The position numbers and the translations under genes are program-made. Under the pieces are notes generated by a model, which was given only the letters and a program-made list of their open reading frames with translations, was not told the DNA's origin and made no database searches. From Labilithrix luteola (lineage in GTDB: Bacteria; Myxococcota_A; Polyangia; Polyangiales; Polyangiaceae), in NCBI GenBank assembly GCA_026225435.1, contig JAMFST010000037.1:1-7735 (forward strand): 7,735 nucleotides of DNA. The letters run 5' to 3'. Below, one piece after another: positions 1 through 6,401 of this stretch (positions within the stretch are counted from its first letter, which is position 1; every line of letters starts with the position of its first letter).

Positions 1-387
1 CACGGGCTCACCCCCAAGGCGCGCATCGTCGGCCTCGCGACGGCCGGCGTCGAGCCGCGCATCATGGGCATCGGCCCGGTCCCGGCGACGAAGAAGCTCC
101 TCGCCCGCAACGGCAAGACGATCGACAAGGTCGACATCCTCGAGCTGAACGAGGCCTTCGCCGCGCAGGGGCTCGCCGTCCTGCGCGAGCTCGGCGTCGC
201 CGACGACGACCCGCGCGTCAACCCGTACGGCGGCGCCATCGCGCTCGGTCACCCGCTCGGCGCGTCGGGTGCGCGTCTCGTCACCACGGCGATGCGCCAG
301 ATGCTCGCCGGCACGGCGAAGACCGCTGTGTGCACGATGTGCATCGGGGTCGGGCAGGGCATCGCCCTGCTGCTCGAGCGCGCCTGA
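1..387 (+). CDS. Thiolase (acetyl-CoA C-acyltransferase family), C-terminal part, 5' end cut by window
   Basis: This is the C-terminal 128 residues of a thiolase, which cleaves 3-ketoacyl-CoA with CoA (or condenses acetyl-CoA) in the cytoplasm. The frame is open from base 1, so the start lies upstream; a full thiolase is about 390-400 residues. The three C-terminal active-site blocks are all present. They are the NEAFA motif (N50 of the visible part), [10 protein letters not shown] with the catalytic His (H84), and CIGVGQG with the second catalytic Cys (C114). The nucleophilic Cys of the N-terminal half is outside the window. The run [10 protein letters not shown] and the TMCIGVGQG ending recall 3-oxoadipyl-CoA thiolases (PcaF/PaaJ type), but FadA-like or AtoB-like roles cannot be excluded from this fragment. 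A terminator-like hairpin follows the stop. The family is certain; the substrate is not. Confidence 0.95.
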   Translation, partial: HGLTPKARIVGLATAGVEPRIMGIGPVPATKKLLARNGKTIDKVDILELNEAFAAQGLAVLRELGVADDDPRVNPYGGAIALGHPLGASGARLVTTAMRQMLAGTAKTAVCTMCIGVGQGIALLLERA

Positions 388-405
388 ACACCGTATTAAT
401 CTCGC

Positions 406-437
406 GCGGTTCAGATTTCTAGCTGAGCCGCTTCATT
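406..437 (+). terminator. Terminator-like hairpin after the thiolase gene
   Basis: GCGGTTCAG (406-414) and CTGAGCCGC (423-431) form a 9-bp stem with a single T-G wobble around an 8-base loop. A weak T-rich run (TTCATT) follows. It begins 18 bases after the thiolase stop codon and ends before the next gene's ribosome binding site. The T tract is poor for a classical intrinsic terminator, so it could instead be an mRNA 3'-end stabiliser or a leader element of the gene at 467. Confidence 0.45.
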
Positions 438-453
438 GGCGCCGAGTTTCGCC

Positions 454-469
454 GTAGGATTCCACGGTG
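454..469 (+). promoter_or_regulatory. Ribosome binding site deciding a GTG start
   Basis: GTAGGAT with AGGA at 456-459 lies seven bases before GTG at 467. This makes GTG, rather than any downstream ATG (the next in-frame ATG is at codon 34), the likely start of the 178-residue protein. Confidence 0.55.
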
Positions 470-1003
470 GAATTCGTTTGCATCGACCCGAAGGCCACGG
501 TCCGCGGCCTGAACGTACTGGCAACCGTGGACGCGTTTCAGCTCGTGCCCGACGTGGCTCGGCGGATGCTGGCGCGCCACCACCTCTCCACCACGGACCT
601 GAAGGCCGACGCGCAGGTGCCGGTGCAGCGCTGGCTCGACGCGCTTCGCGAGATCGCCAGCACGGTCGGCGTCGCGAAGCTGCGCGCGGTCGGAGCCAAG
701 GTGGTCGAGAGCGCGCTCTTCCCGCCGAGCTTCCCCGACGTCATCAGCGTCCTCGTGGCGCTCGATGACATCTACCACCTGAACCATCAAGGCGAGGTCG
801 GGCACTACCGGTCCTCGGTGATGGCCGGCGGCCGCGTGCGCATCGTCTGCGAGACCCCCTACCCCGCCGAGTTCGAGCGCGGCCTCATCGAGGGCATCAC
901 CCGCAACGCCAACCTCGCTCGCGGCCGCCGCTACGACGTCAGCTTCCAGGAAGGCGAGAAGGGCGGCAAACGCACCTGCACGCTCCTGGTGTCTCCGCTG
1001 TAG
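467..1003 (+). CDS. Hypothetical protein, 178 aa
   Basis: I do not recognise this protein with confidence. The GTG start at 467 is supported by AGGA at 456-459, seven bases upstream. It has no signal peptide and no membrane segment, so it is probably cytoplasmic. An Arg/Ala-rich helical N-terminal half (about residues 20-85) is followed by a conserved-looking C-terminal domain (about 85-178). That domain contains the stretch [16 protein letters not shown], then alternating strands ([10 protein letters not shown]), a helix with [12 protein letters not shown], and a closing strand with Cys171. The order of strand, Cys, a helix rich in 'GLIEG' and a final 'CT-hydrophobic' strand vaguely recalls V4R/HNOB-like or DUF2378-type ligand-binding domains of myxobacteria. 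This is only an impression and needs a profile search. It is separated from the thiolase by a hairpin and faces the lipoprotein gene tail to tail. Confidence 0.8.
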   Translation: MEFVCIDPKATVRGLNVLATVDAFQLVPDVARRMLARHHLSTTDLKADAQVPVQRWLDALREIASTVGVAKLRAVGAKVVESALFPPSFPDVISVLVALDDIYHLNHQGEVGHYRSSVMAGGRVRIVCETPYPAEFERGLIEGITRNANLARGRRYDVSFQEGEKGGKRTCTLLVSPL

Positions 1004-1019
1004 TCAGCCGTTCAGCCGT

Positions 1020-1787
1020 TCACGGAACGTGCGGGAGCCCCTGGCTGACCTTGCCGTGGCAGTCGCTGTTCGCGCAGCCGGGGGACGTGTTCGCGGCGAG
1101 CACTTGCGGCATGACCTGGTTCACGCCGTTCTGCAGGCGGACCAGCACCTGTGCGCCGTCGGGGATCGCCGTGAAGCCGGTCTGCGTGGGGGAACCGGTA
1201 AACAGGTTGCCGTCAGTGTCCGTGTAGACGACGGTCACGATGCCGCCGTCGCCGGTGACCATGACCACCTGCGCGCCGCCGATGCCGGCTCCGGTGCAGT
1301 CGGTGATCGAGCCGCCGATGAACCACTGGAAGCCGCTCGCGGAGCCACTCGCCTTGTGGCAGGTGGAGCAGTCCTGACCGAATGGGTTGGTGCCGAGCGG
1401 GCTGAAGCTGTGCTTGCTCCCCGCCAGAGACGCGGCGGTCTGCGTGGGAAGCCCACTCGAGCTCCAGGGCGGCGCGGCGTCGAACAGCCCGGGGATCGCC
1501 GTGACCGCGGTCGAGCACCCCGTCGGCGTGGTCCCGCCATCGCCGGGCTTCGTCGATCCGTCCGGGCCGCTGGTGGACGCGTCACCTCCTCCTCCGTCCG
1601 TCGAAGACGACGCGGTGGCCGAGGCGCTGGCCGTGCTGCTCAGCGAGGGATACGGGCCCATGTCCGTGTCGACCTCGCCCGGATCCATGGCGGTGCAGGC
1701 CGTGCTCACCACGGCCGCGAGGGTGAACCCGCCCAGGGTCGAGGCCAGGGCGAGCGTCATTTCCCTCCGCGCACGTCGCGTTTGCAT
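1020..1787 (-). CDS. Putative haem-c lipoprotein with carboxypeptidase-regulatory-like domain
   Basis: This is a 255-residue exported protein. The n-region is basic (residues 4-8, RRARR), followed by a hydrophobic stretch (11-29) ending STAC31. That is an imperfect lipobox (Ser instead of Leu at -3), so lipid attachment is likely but not certain. Residues 45-90 are a low-complexity Ser/Thr/Gly/Asp/Pro linker typical of myxobacterial envelope lipoproteins. A haem-c attachment motif CSTCH lies at 140-144. Residues about 157-220 have the strand pattern and G-x-x-V/T-D-x-x-G-x-F spacing of carboxypeptidase-regulatory-like beta sandwiches. A second Cys/His site is C238-x4-C243-H244, a CX4CH arrangement known in some multihaem cytochromes. 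An alternative start at 1760 has GGAGG close upstream but would remove the basic n-region, so 1787 is preferred. The role is probably extracytoplasmic electron transfer or metal/redox binding; the partner is unknown. Confidence 0.82.
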   Translation of the reverse strand: MQTRRARREMTLALASTLGGFTLAAVVSTACTAMDPGEVDTDMGPYPSLSSTASASATASSSTDGGGGDASTSGPDGSTKPGDGGTTPTGCSTAVTAIPGLFDAAPPWSSSGLPTQTAASLAGSKHSFSPLGTNPFGQDCSTCHKASGSASGFQWFIGGSITDCTGAGIGGAQVVMVTGDGGIVTVVYTDTDGNLFTGSPTQTGFTAIPDGAQVLVRLQNGVNQVMPQVLAANTSPGCANSDCHGKVSQGLPHVP

Positions 1788-1824
1788 GGCGCTAGGCTAG
1801 CATCGGCCAGGGGCAACTGCGCGT

Positions 1825-1895
1825 CACCTGGTCGAGGTAAGGAGGTCGGCCACGCACCTGGCGCCACTCGAGGCCACCTGGCCTCACCCACCTGG
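1825..1895. repeat. Four direct CACCTGG repeats upstream of the rplU promoter
   Basis: CACCTGG occurs at 1825-1831, 1855-1861, 1875-1881 and 1889-1895, all in the same orientation. The start-to-start spacings are 30, 20 and 14 bases. The last three copies continue as CACCTGGC. The cluster sits between the lipoprotein start (minus strand) and the -35 element at 1914, a natural position for an activator or repressor of either divergent gene. Irregular spacing argues against a simple tandem duplication. Function is inferred from position only. Confidence 0.5.
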
Positions 1896-1913
1896 CCCGC
1901 GGACAGATGGCCC

Positions 1914-1941
1914 TTTACAAGGGAGGCGAGCTCCGTATACT
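1914..1941 (+). promoter_or_regulatory. Sigma70-type promoter of rplU-rpmA
   Basis: TTTACA (1914-1919) matches 5 of 6 bases of the -35 consensus TTGACA. TATACT (1936-1941) matches 5 of 6 bases of the -10 consensus TATAAT. The spacer is 16 bases. Both stand out in a very GC-rich background. A transcript would start near 1948, giving a leader of about 100 bases before rplU at 2049. This is a strong candidate for the housekeeping promoter of the ribosomal protein genes. Confidence 0.75.
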
Positions 1942-1951
1942 CCCGCGTCCC

Positions 1952-2001
1952 GTTTCCGGGAAACCCCGCCGCGGTGGAGCGCTCCGCAAAAGAGCGCCTC
2001 C
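1952..2001 (+). promoter_or_regulatory. Structured 5' leader of rplU (two hairpins)
   Basis: Two hairpins lie in the predicted rplU leader. The first is GTTTC/GAAAC (1952-1964, loop CGG). The second is GGAGCGCTC (1976-1984) paired with GAGCGCCTCC (1992-2001), giving 9 bp with one bulged C1997 and a 7-base A-rich loop (CGCAAAA). No T run follows, so it is not an obvious terminator. Ribosomal protein operons are often autoregulated through such leaders, and L21 leaders are known in other phyla. I cannot match this one to a described class. Confidence 0.45.
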
Positions 2002-2048
2002 TTCCGGCTGAAGTAAAAGCAACACGAGAAAGTGGGCTGCAGCAAATC

Positions 2049-2363
2049 ATGGTCTCATACGCGGTGATCAAGACAGGCGGAAAGCAGTACCGCGTCGCTC
2101 AGGGCGACAAGCTGCGCGTGGAGAAGCTGATCGGCGACGTCGGCACGACCGTCACCTTCAGCGACATCCTCTTCGTGGGCGGCGACTCCATCAAGATCGG
2201 CGCGCCCCACGTCGCGGGCGCCAAGGTCGAGGCGAAGATCGTCGCCCAGGACCGGGACAAGAAGATCATCGTCTTCAAGTTCCGTCGCCGAAAGAACTAC
2301 CGTCGCAAGAACGGCCATCGTCAGCCGTTCACCGCGCTCGAGATCACCAACGTCACCGTCTGA
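2049..2363 (+). CDS. rplU: 50S ribosomal protein L21
   Basis: L21 binds 23S rRNA in the large subunit. The 104-residue product matches the family length and pattern: it begins [16 protein letters not shown], has the central IKIGAP block, and carries the basic signature [17 protein letters not shown] near the C-terminus. The long open frame extends upstream to 1029, but homology starts at the ATG at 2049, which is the real start. The Shine-Dalgarno is weak, with GTGGG about 13 bases upstream, consistent with control by the structured leader. rpmA follows after 15 bases in the usual rplU-rpmA order, so the two are cotranscribed from the promoter at 1914-1941. Confidence 0.97.
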   Translation: MVSYAVIKTGGKQYRVAQGDKLRVEKLIGDVGTTVTFSDILFVGGDSIKIGAPHVAGAKVEAKIVAQDRDKKIIVFKFRRRKNYRRKNGHRQPFTALEITNVTV

Positions 2364-2378
2364 GAAAGCGAGACTCTC

Positions 2379-2657
2379 ATGGCTCACAAAAAAGGCGCAG
2401 GCAGCACGCGCAACGGTCGTGACTCGAATTCGCAGCGTCGCGGCGTGAAGGTCTACGGGGGCGAAGTCGTCCGCGCGGGCAACATCCTGGTCCGCCAGGT
2501 CGGGGCAACCCTCGCCGCCGGCAAGAACGTCGGTCTCGGCAAGGACTTCACGCTCTTCAGCCTCATCGACGGCGTCGTGAAGTACGAGTGGCGCACGAAG
2601 GACCGGCAGAAGGTCTCGGTCTACCCGGCCGTCGCCGCCGCACCCGCTGCCAGCTGA
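2379..2657 (+). CDS. rpmA: 50S ribosomal protein L27
   Basis: L27 lies by the peptidyl transferase centre, and its N-terminus reaches toward the P-site tRNA. The 92-residue protein begins [16 protein letters not shown], the family signature, with no N-terminal extension of the kind that is cleaved in Firmicutes. It continues with the [10 protein letters not shown] and [13 protein letters not shown] blocks. The C-terminus ends in a short Ala-rich tail (AVAAAPAAS). It lies 15 bases after rplU and is surely in the same transcript. The usual third gene, obgE, does not follow; a HAD phosphatase does. Confidence 0.97.
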   Translation: MAHKKGAGSTRNGRDSNSQRRGVKVYGGEVVRAGNILVRQVGATLAAGKNVGLGKDFTLFSLIDGVVKYEWRTKDRQKVSVYPAVAAAPAAS

Positions 2658-2668
2658 CCTCGTCAGCT
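2652..2668 (+). promoter_or_regulatory. Short perfect hairpin over the rpmA stop codon
   Basis: AGCTGAC (2652-2658) and GTCAGCT (2662-2668) form a perfect 7-bp stem with a 3-base loop (CTC). The rpmA TGA lies inside the left arm. No T tract follows. It could reduce read-through into the HAD gene or protect the 3' end of the rplU-rpmA message. Function is unproven. Confidence 0.35.
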
Positions 2669-2692
2669 TCCAGAATCGGTCTAGGTGACGCC

Positions 2693-3553
2693 ATGCCGCG
2701 CCGCGTGAATCCCACGTCGGCGCGGCGTCCGCGTTTGTTGGCCGTGGATCTCGACGGCACGCTGCTCGACTCGAACAGCCAGCCGCACGAGGAAGATCGC
2801 CAGGCGCTCGTTCGCCTGGCCGACTCCGGCTCGATCGTCACCATCGTGACCGGCCGGCTGTACAGCGGCACGCGCGGGTCGGCCGAGGCGCTGCTCCTCG
2901 AAGGCCCCGTCGCCTGCGCCGACGGCAGCCACATGGTCCGCGCCAAGGACCACGCGACCTTGCTTCACCACGGCGTCCCCGGCGAGGCCCTCGGCAAGCT
3001 GAAGGCGGCGCTCGCGGAGCACCAGCCGGCCACCTTCGTCTTCGCCGAGCAGACCATCCTCCACGACCACCGTGGCGGCCCGTACCTCGACTTCGTGAAG
3101 AACTGGTCGACCGACCTGCGCGCGACGCCCGAGATCACCGAGCACGAGGCCTGGACGGGCGAGGACCGCATCACCGCGCTGGTCGCCTTCGGCACGCAGG
3201 ATCAGATCGCCGGCATCGTCGATCCGCTGGAGCACACGGTGCCGAACACCCAGTTCGCCCGCTTCGCGCTCAAGCAGATCCCCGGCATGTGGGCGATGAT
3301 CGCCCGCGCCAAGGTCGGCACCAAGGCGACCGCGCTCTCCTGGCTCGCCGACCATCACGGCATCGACCTCGATGAGACGGTCTGCGTCGGCGACTGGTGG
3401 AACGACGTGCCCATGCTCGAGGTCGCGGGCCGCAGCTTCGTGATGGGCCAGGCGCCCGACGAGGTGAAGGCAGCCGGCACCCACGTGCTCGAGGAGACGA
3501 GCGCAACCGGCGGCGGCATCGCCCGCGTCGTGAAAGACATCTTCGGCATCTGA
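2693..3553 (+). CDS. HAD-superfamily hydrolase, Cof-type (subfamily IIB) phosphatase
   Basis: This is a 286-residue, probably cytoplasmic, Mg-dependent phosphatase acting on small phosphorylated metabolites such as sugar phosphates or nucleotide derivatives; the substrate is unknown. All HAD motifs are visible. Motif I is DLDGT with nucleophile D19 and acid/base D21. Motif II is Thr53 in TGR. Motif III is probably Lys211 in KVGTK. Motif IV is GDWWND (233-238). The alpha/beta cap typical of class IIB lies between motifs II and III, about residues 80-205. The frame is open further upstream into rpmA, but ATG at 2693 is the likely start: it has AGGTG at 2683-2687, five bases upstream, and homology begins shortly after. 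It starts 35 bases after rpmA and may be a read-through member of that operon. Confidence 0.9.
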   Translation: MPRRVNPTSARRPRLLAVDLDGTLLDSNSQPHEEDRQALVRLADSGSIVTIVTGRLYSGTRGSAEALLLEGPVACADGSHMVRAKDHATLLHHGVPGEALGKLKAALAEHQPATFVFAEQTILHDHRGGPYLDFVKNWSTDLRATPEITEHEAWTGEDRITALVAFGTQDQIAGIVDPLEHTVPNTQFARFALKQIPGMWAMIARAKVGTKATALSWLADHHGIDLDETVCVGDWWNDVPMLEVAGRSFVMGQAPDEVKAAGTHVLEETSATGGGIARVVKDIFGI

Positions 3554-3613
3554 CCGAGCCGCCGGAGGCTTGCGGCGCGATGGCTGACGGTTCACTGTGG
3601 ACGTGGGCTGATT
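3554..3613 (+). promoter_or_regulatory. Short intergenic region before feoB
   Basis: Sixty bases separate the HAD stop from feoB. GCCGC (3558-3562) and GCGGC (3572-3576) could form a weak 5-bp hairpin without a T run. I see no convincing sigma70 -35/-10 pair here. feoB could therefore be transcribed from the upstream operon or from a promoter of another class. Confidence 0.3.
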
Positions 3614-3623
3614 ATGACTTTCA
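3609..3623 (+). promoter_or_regulatory. Fur-box-like sequence across the feoB start codon
   Basis: TGATTATGACTTTCA agrees with the 7-1-7 Fur consensus TGATAATnATTATCA at 11 of 14 defined positions, in an otherwise very GC-rich region. It overlaps the ATG at 3614. Its own dyad symmetry is imperfect (4 of 7 pairs). Fur control of feo genes is well established in other bacteria. Here the site is a candidate only, because start codon regions also tend to be AT-rich. Confidence 0.4.
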
Positions 3624-6382
3624 AATTCGAGGAACCGCGGGTCTCTGCGGCGGAGGAGCCGTCTGGCCTTCGTGAGGTTCCGCGTGTCTCCGAGTCCGGG
3701 ACACCGCACGAGGCACATGCCCGCAAGCGAGCGCTGCTCGTCGGCAGCCCCAACGTCGGCAAGAGCGTCCTCTTCGGCGCGCTGACCGGCCGCTACGTCA
3801 CGGTGTCCAACTATCCAGGCACCACCGTGGAGATCACCCGCGGCAAGATCTCGTTCGAAGACGGATCGTCGGAGCCCTGGGAGCTCCTCGACTCGCCGGG
3901 GACGAACAACCTCGTCGCCATGAGCGAGGACGAGGCGGTCACCCGCGACATCCTCCTGACCGAGCGGCAGGACGCGCTGGTGCAGGTGGGCGACGCGAAG
4001 AACCTCGCGCGTACCCTCTTGATGACGTTCCAGCTCGCCGAGCTCGGCGTGCCGTTCCTGCTCAACCTGAACATGGCCGACGAGGCCGCGGCGCGCGGTC
4101 TGGTGCTCGACTTCGACCAGCTGCGCGCGGAGCTGACCGGCATCGAAGTGAACAGCTCGGCGGCGATCCGCGGCGAAGGGATCGACCCGATCCGGCACTA
4201 CCTGGTGCGCGCGTCGTCGACTGGCGAGACCGAGACCAGCGCGCCCATCAGCGACGAGTCGCCCGCGCAGGTGCGGGCGTTGCGCGCGCCGCTCCCCTGC
4301 ATCCCGAAGTTTCCCGAGGACGTGGAGGCCGCCATCGGGCGGGTCATCACGCGCCTCGTCGACGCCGGCACCTCGCTGGAAGTGGCGCCGCGCGCGGTCG
4401 CCACGTTGCTCCTCTCCGGAGACCGCGGGCTCGGCGGCGCGCTCGACACGCTGGTCGCTCCCGAGGTCCGCGAGCTGGCCCGGGTCGAGGCCGAAGCGCT
4501 CAGCGCCGCGCACTCGATGCCGGTGTTCGCGCTGCTCAACAAGCTGCGCCTCGGCCGCGCCCAGGCGATCGTCCGTGCGGTGCAGACGAAGCGCGACGGC
4601 AAGAGCCGCAGCGCCACCGAGGGGAGCAAGCCGGTCACCTGGCCCATCTCGCTCTTCACCGCGGCGGTCGGCTCGGCCATCGCCTCGTGGTGGTTCGGCG
4701 GCTTCACCGTCTTGTCGCTTAGCTCGGCGGTGCTCTTCGCGCTCGCCTTCCCGCTCTCGGCCATCGTCGTCCGCCGCCACGTGCAGGCGCGCGTCGCCGC
4801 CTGGAAGCTCGCCTTCGCCTTCGCCGCTGGCTACTTCGTCTGGTTCTTCACCAGCCTCGTCCCGCCGTTCGCCGCCGCCATCGCCCCCGTCACCGGCGCG
4901 CTCGTCGGCCTCGCCGCTCTCGGCTACTTCGCCAAGGTCGGCGACCACAAGGACAGCGACAGCTCGCGCGCCTTCGGCCGCCTGGCGACGCACCCGGTGT
5001 GGGGCGTCCCCATCCTGCTCGTCGTCCTCTTCTTCGCCTACAAGATCGTCGGCGAGTTCGGCGCCGGCACCGCCGTCGATTTCCTCGAGAACGACGCCTT
5101 CGGCAACACCAGCGCCCGCATCGAGCTCACCGCGCCGGTCGCCGCCGATCTCGCCGCCGGTGACACCGCCGCCGAAGGGGCCGAGCGGCTCCTCGTCGTC
5201 CCCGCCGGCACGCCCGCCGCCAAGGTGGCCCCCGACGGCACCAGCGTGCTCGCTCAGGTGAAGACCGACGGCGCCTACGTCGCCGATCCGAGCGCCCGCA
5301 TCGACTTCTACGCGCCAGGCAAGGGCACCAACGGCGCCCCCGGCGAGGCGCGCATCTGGAGCGGCTTCGCCAACCGCACCGCCTTCGCCTTCTTCACCTG
5401 GCTCGGCATCCCGCTGCTCACCGCGTTCTTCGTCGGGACGTACGGCATGCTGACCATGGGCGTGACCTACGCCGTGGCTATCGTGCTCCCGGTGGTGACC
5501 ACGTTCTTCTTCGTCTTCTCCCTGCTGGAAGACTCCGGCTATCTCCCGCGCCTCGCGGTCATGGCCAACCGGCACCTGCAGATGATCGGCCTGAACGGCA
5601 AGGCGGTGCTCCCCATGGTGCTCGGCCTCGGGTGCGACACCATGGCCACGCTCACCGCGCGCATCCTCGAGACGAAGAAGGAGCGCGTGCTCGTCACCTT
5701 GCTCCTCGCGCTCGGCATCCCCTGCAGCTCGCAGCTGAGCGTCGTCTTCGCGCTCATGCAGCGCACCAGCCCCATCGCCAGCGTCGCCTGGGTCGCCTCG
5801 GTCGTCTTGACCATCGGCATCGTCGGCTGGGTCTCGGCCAAGGTCATCCCCGGCGACAAGAGCGACTTCCTCCTCGAGATGCCGCCCATCCGCCGCCCGC
5901 AGATCGGCAACCTGGCGACCAAGACCTTCGCCCGTATCGAGTGGTACCTGCGCGAGGCCGTACCGCTCTTCCTCGCCGGCACCGCGCTCCTCTTCGTCCT
6001 CGATAAGTTCGACCTCCTCGTCTACGTGCACCGCGCCGGCGAGCCGATCGTCCACGGCGTGCTCGGCTTCACCCGCGACCGGCTGGTCTCGGACAAGGTC
6101 AGCGAGGCGCTCCTCATCGGCTTCCTCCGCCGCGACTTCGGCGCCGCCGGCCTGCTCGATCTGGCGCGCGGCGGGCAGCTCTCGACGGCGGACATCGCCG
6201 TCTCGATGGTCACCATCACGCTCTTCATCCCCTGCATCGCCAACGTGTTCATGATCGTCAAGGAGCGCGGCTGGAAGGTCGGCATGGCGATGTGCGGCTT
6301 CATCTTCCCCTACGCGGTGCTCGTCGGCTGGATGGTCCGCGGCGGCTTCTCGCTGGCTGGCCACTTCAAGGCACTCTTCTGA
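3614..6382 (+). CDS. feoB: Ferrous iron transport protein B (enlarged FeoB)
   Basis: This is an inner-membrane Fe(II) transporter with an N-terminal GTPase domain. G motifs are G1 GSPNVGKS (44-51), G2 NYPGTT (66-71), G3 DSPG (93-96), G4 NMAD (153-156) and G5 near SSA (181-183). A helical, GDI-like region spans about 230-320. The FeoB core starts near 455 (THPVWGVPI). It contains LEDSGYLPRLA (638-648) and the pore/gate motifs GLGCDTMAT (671-679, C674), IPCSSQL (702-708, C704) and FIPCIAN (871-877, C874), with the C-terminal membrane part to 910. At 922 residues it is much longer than E. coli FeoB (773). The surplus includes a hydrophobic block of about four helices (342-440) before the core and a soluble loop (about 498-580) after the first core helix. 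ATG at 3614 is the only plausible start; GTGGG (3603-3607) may serve as RBS. The first 37 residues are a polar extension before the G domain. It heads the feo array. Confidence 0.95.
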   Translation: MTFKFEEPRVSAAEEPSGLREVPRVSESGTPHEAHARKRALLVGSPNVGKSVLFGALTGRYVTVSNYPGTTVEITRGKISFEDGSSEPWELLDSPGTNNLVAMSEDEAVTRDILLTERQDALVQVGDAKNLARTLLMTFQLAELGVPFLLNLNMADEAAARGLVLDFDQLRAELTGIEVNSSAAIRGEGIDPIRHYLVRASSTGETETSAPISDESPAQVRALRAPLPCIPKFPEDVEAAIGRVITRLVDAGTSLEVAPRAVATLLLSGDRGLGGALDTLVAPEVRELARVEAEALSAAHSMPVFALLNKLRLGRAQAIVRAVQTKRDGKSRSATEGSKPVTWPISLFTAAVGSAIASWWFGGFTVLSLSSAVLFALAFPLSAIVVRRHVQARVAAWKLAFAFAAGYFVWFFTSLVPPFAAAIAPVTGALVGLAALGYFAKVGDHKDSDSSRAFGRLATHPVWGVPILLVVLFFAYKIVGEFGAGTAVDFLENDAFGNTSARIELTAPVAADLAAGDTAAEGAERLLVVPAGTPAAKVAPDGTSVLAQVKTDGAYVADPSARIDFYAPGKGTNGAPGEARIWSGFANRTAFAFFTWLGIPLLTAFFVGTYGMLTMGVTYAVAIVLPVVTTFFFVFSLLEDSGYLPRLAVMANRHLQMIGLNGKAVLPMVLGLGCDTMATLTARILETKKERVLVTLLLALGIPCSSQLSVVFALMQRTSPIASVAWVASVVLTIGIVGWVSAKVIPGDKSDFLLEMPPIRRPQIGNLATKTFARIEWYLREAVPLFLAGTALLFVLDKFDLLVYVHRAGEPIVHGVLGFTRDRLVSDKVSEALLIGFLRRDFGAAGLLDLARGGQLSTADIAVSMVTITLFIPCIANVFMIVKERGWKVGMAMCGFIFPYAVLVGWMVRGGFSLAGHFKALF

Positions 6383-6401
6383 GAACGAAAGGACGCACGC
6401 C

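Noticed and set aside
1838..1846. Perfect Shine-Dalgarno-like TAAGGAGGT in the intergenic region
   Set aside because: No ATG, GTG or TTG at proper distance starts an open frame of note, and it lies upstream of the predicted rplU promoter.
1029..2048. Open frame in the rplU phase extending 340 codons upstream of L21
   Set aside because: It runs antisense to the lipoprotein gene and through the promoter and leader. The product is Arg/Ala/Gly-rich without a family, and L21 homology starts at 2049.
2588..2692. Upstream start for the HAD protein inside rpmA
   Set aside because: The extra 35 codons overlap rpmA and have no homology. ATG at 2693 has a good ribosome binding site and fits the family length.
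4575..5261. Second-frame ORF of 228 codons within feoB
   Set aside because: It is a Ser/Pro/Arg-rich shadow of the GC-rich feoB frame with no recognisable domain and no ribosome binding site.
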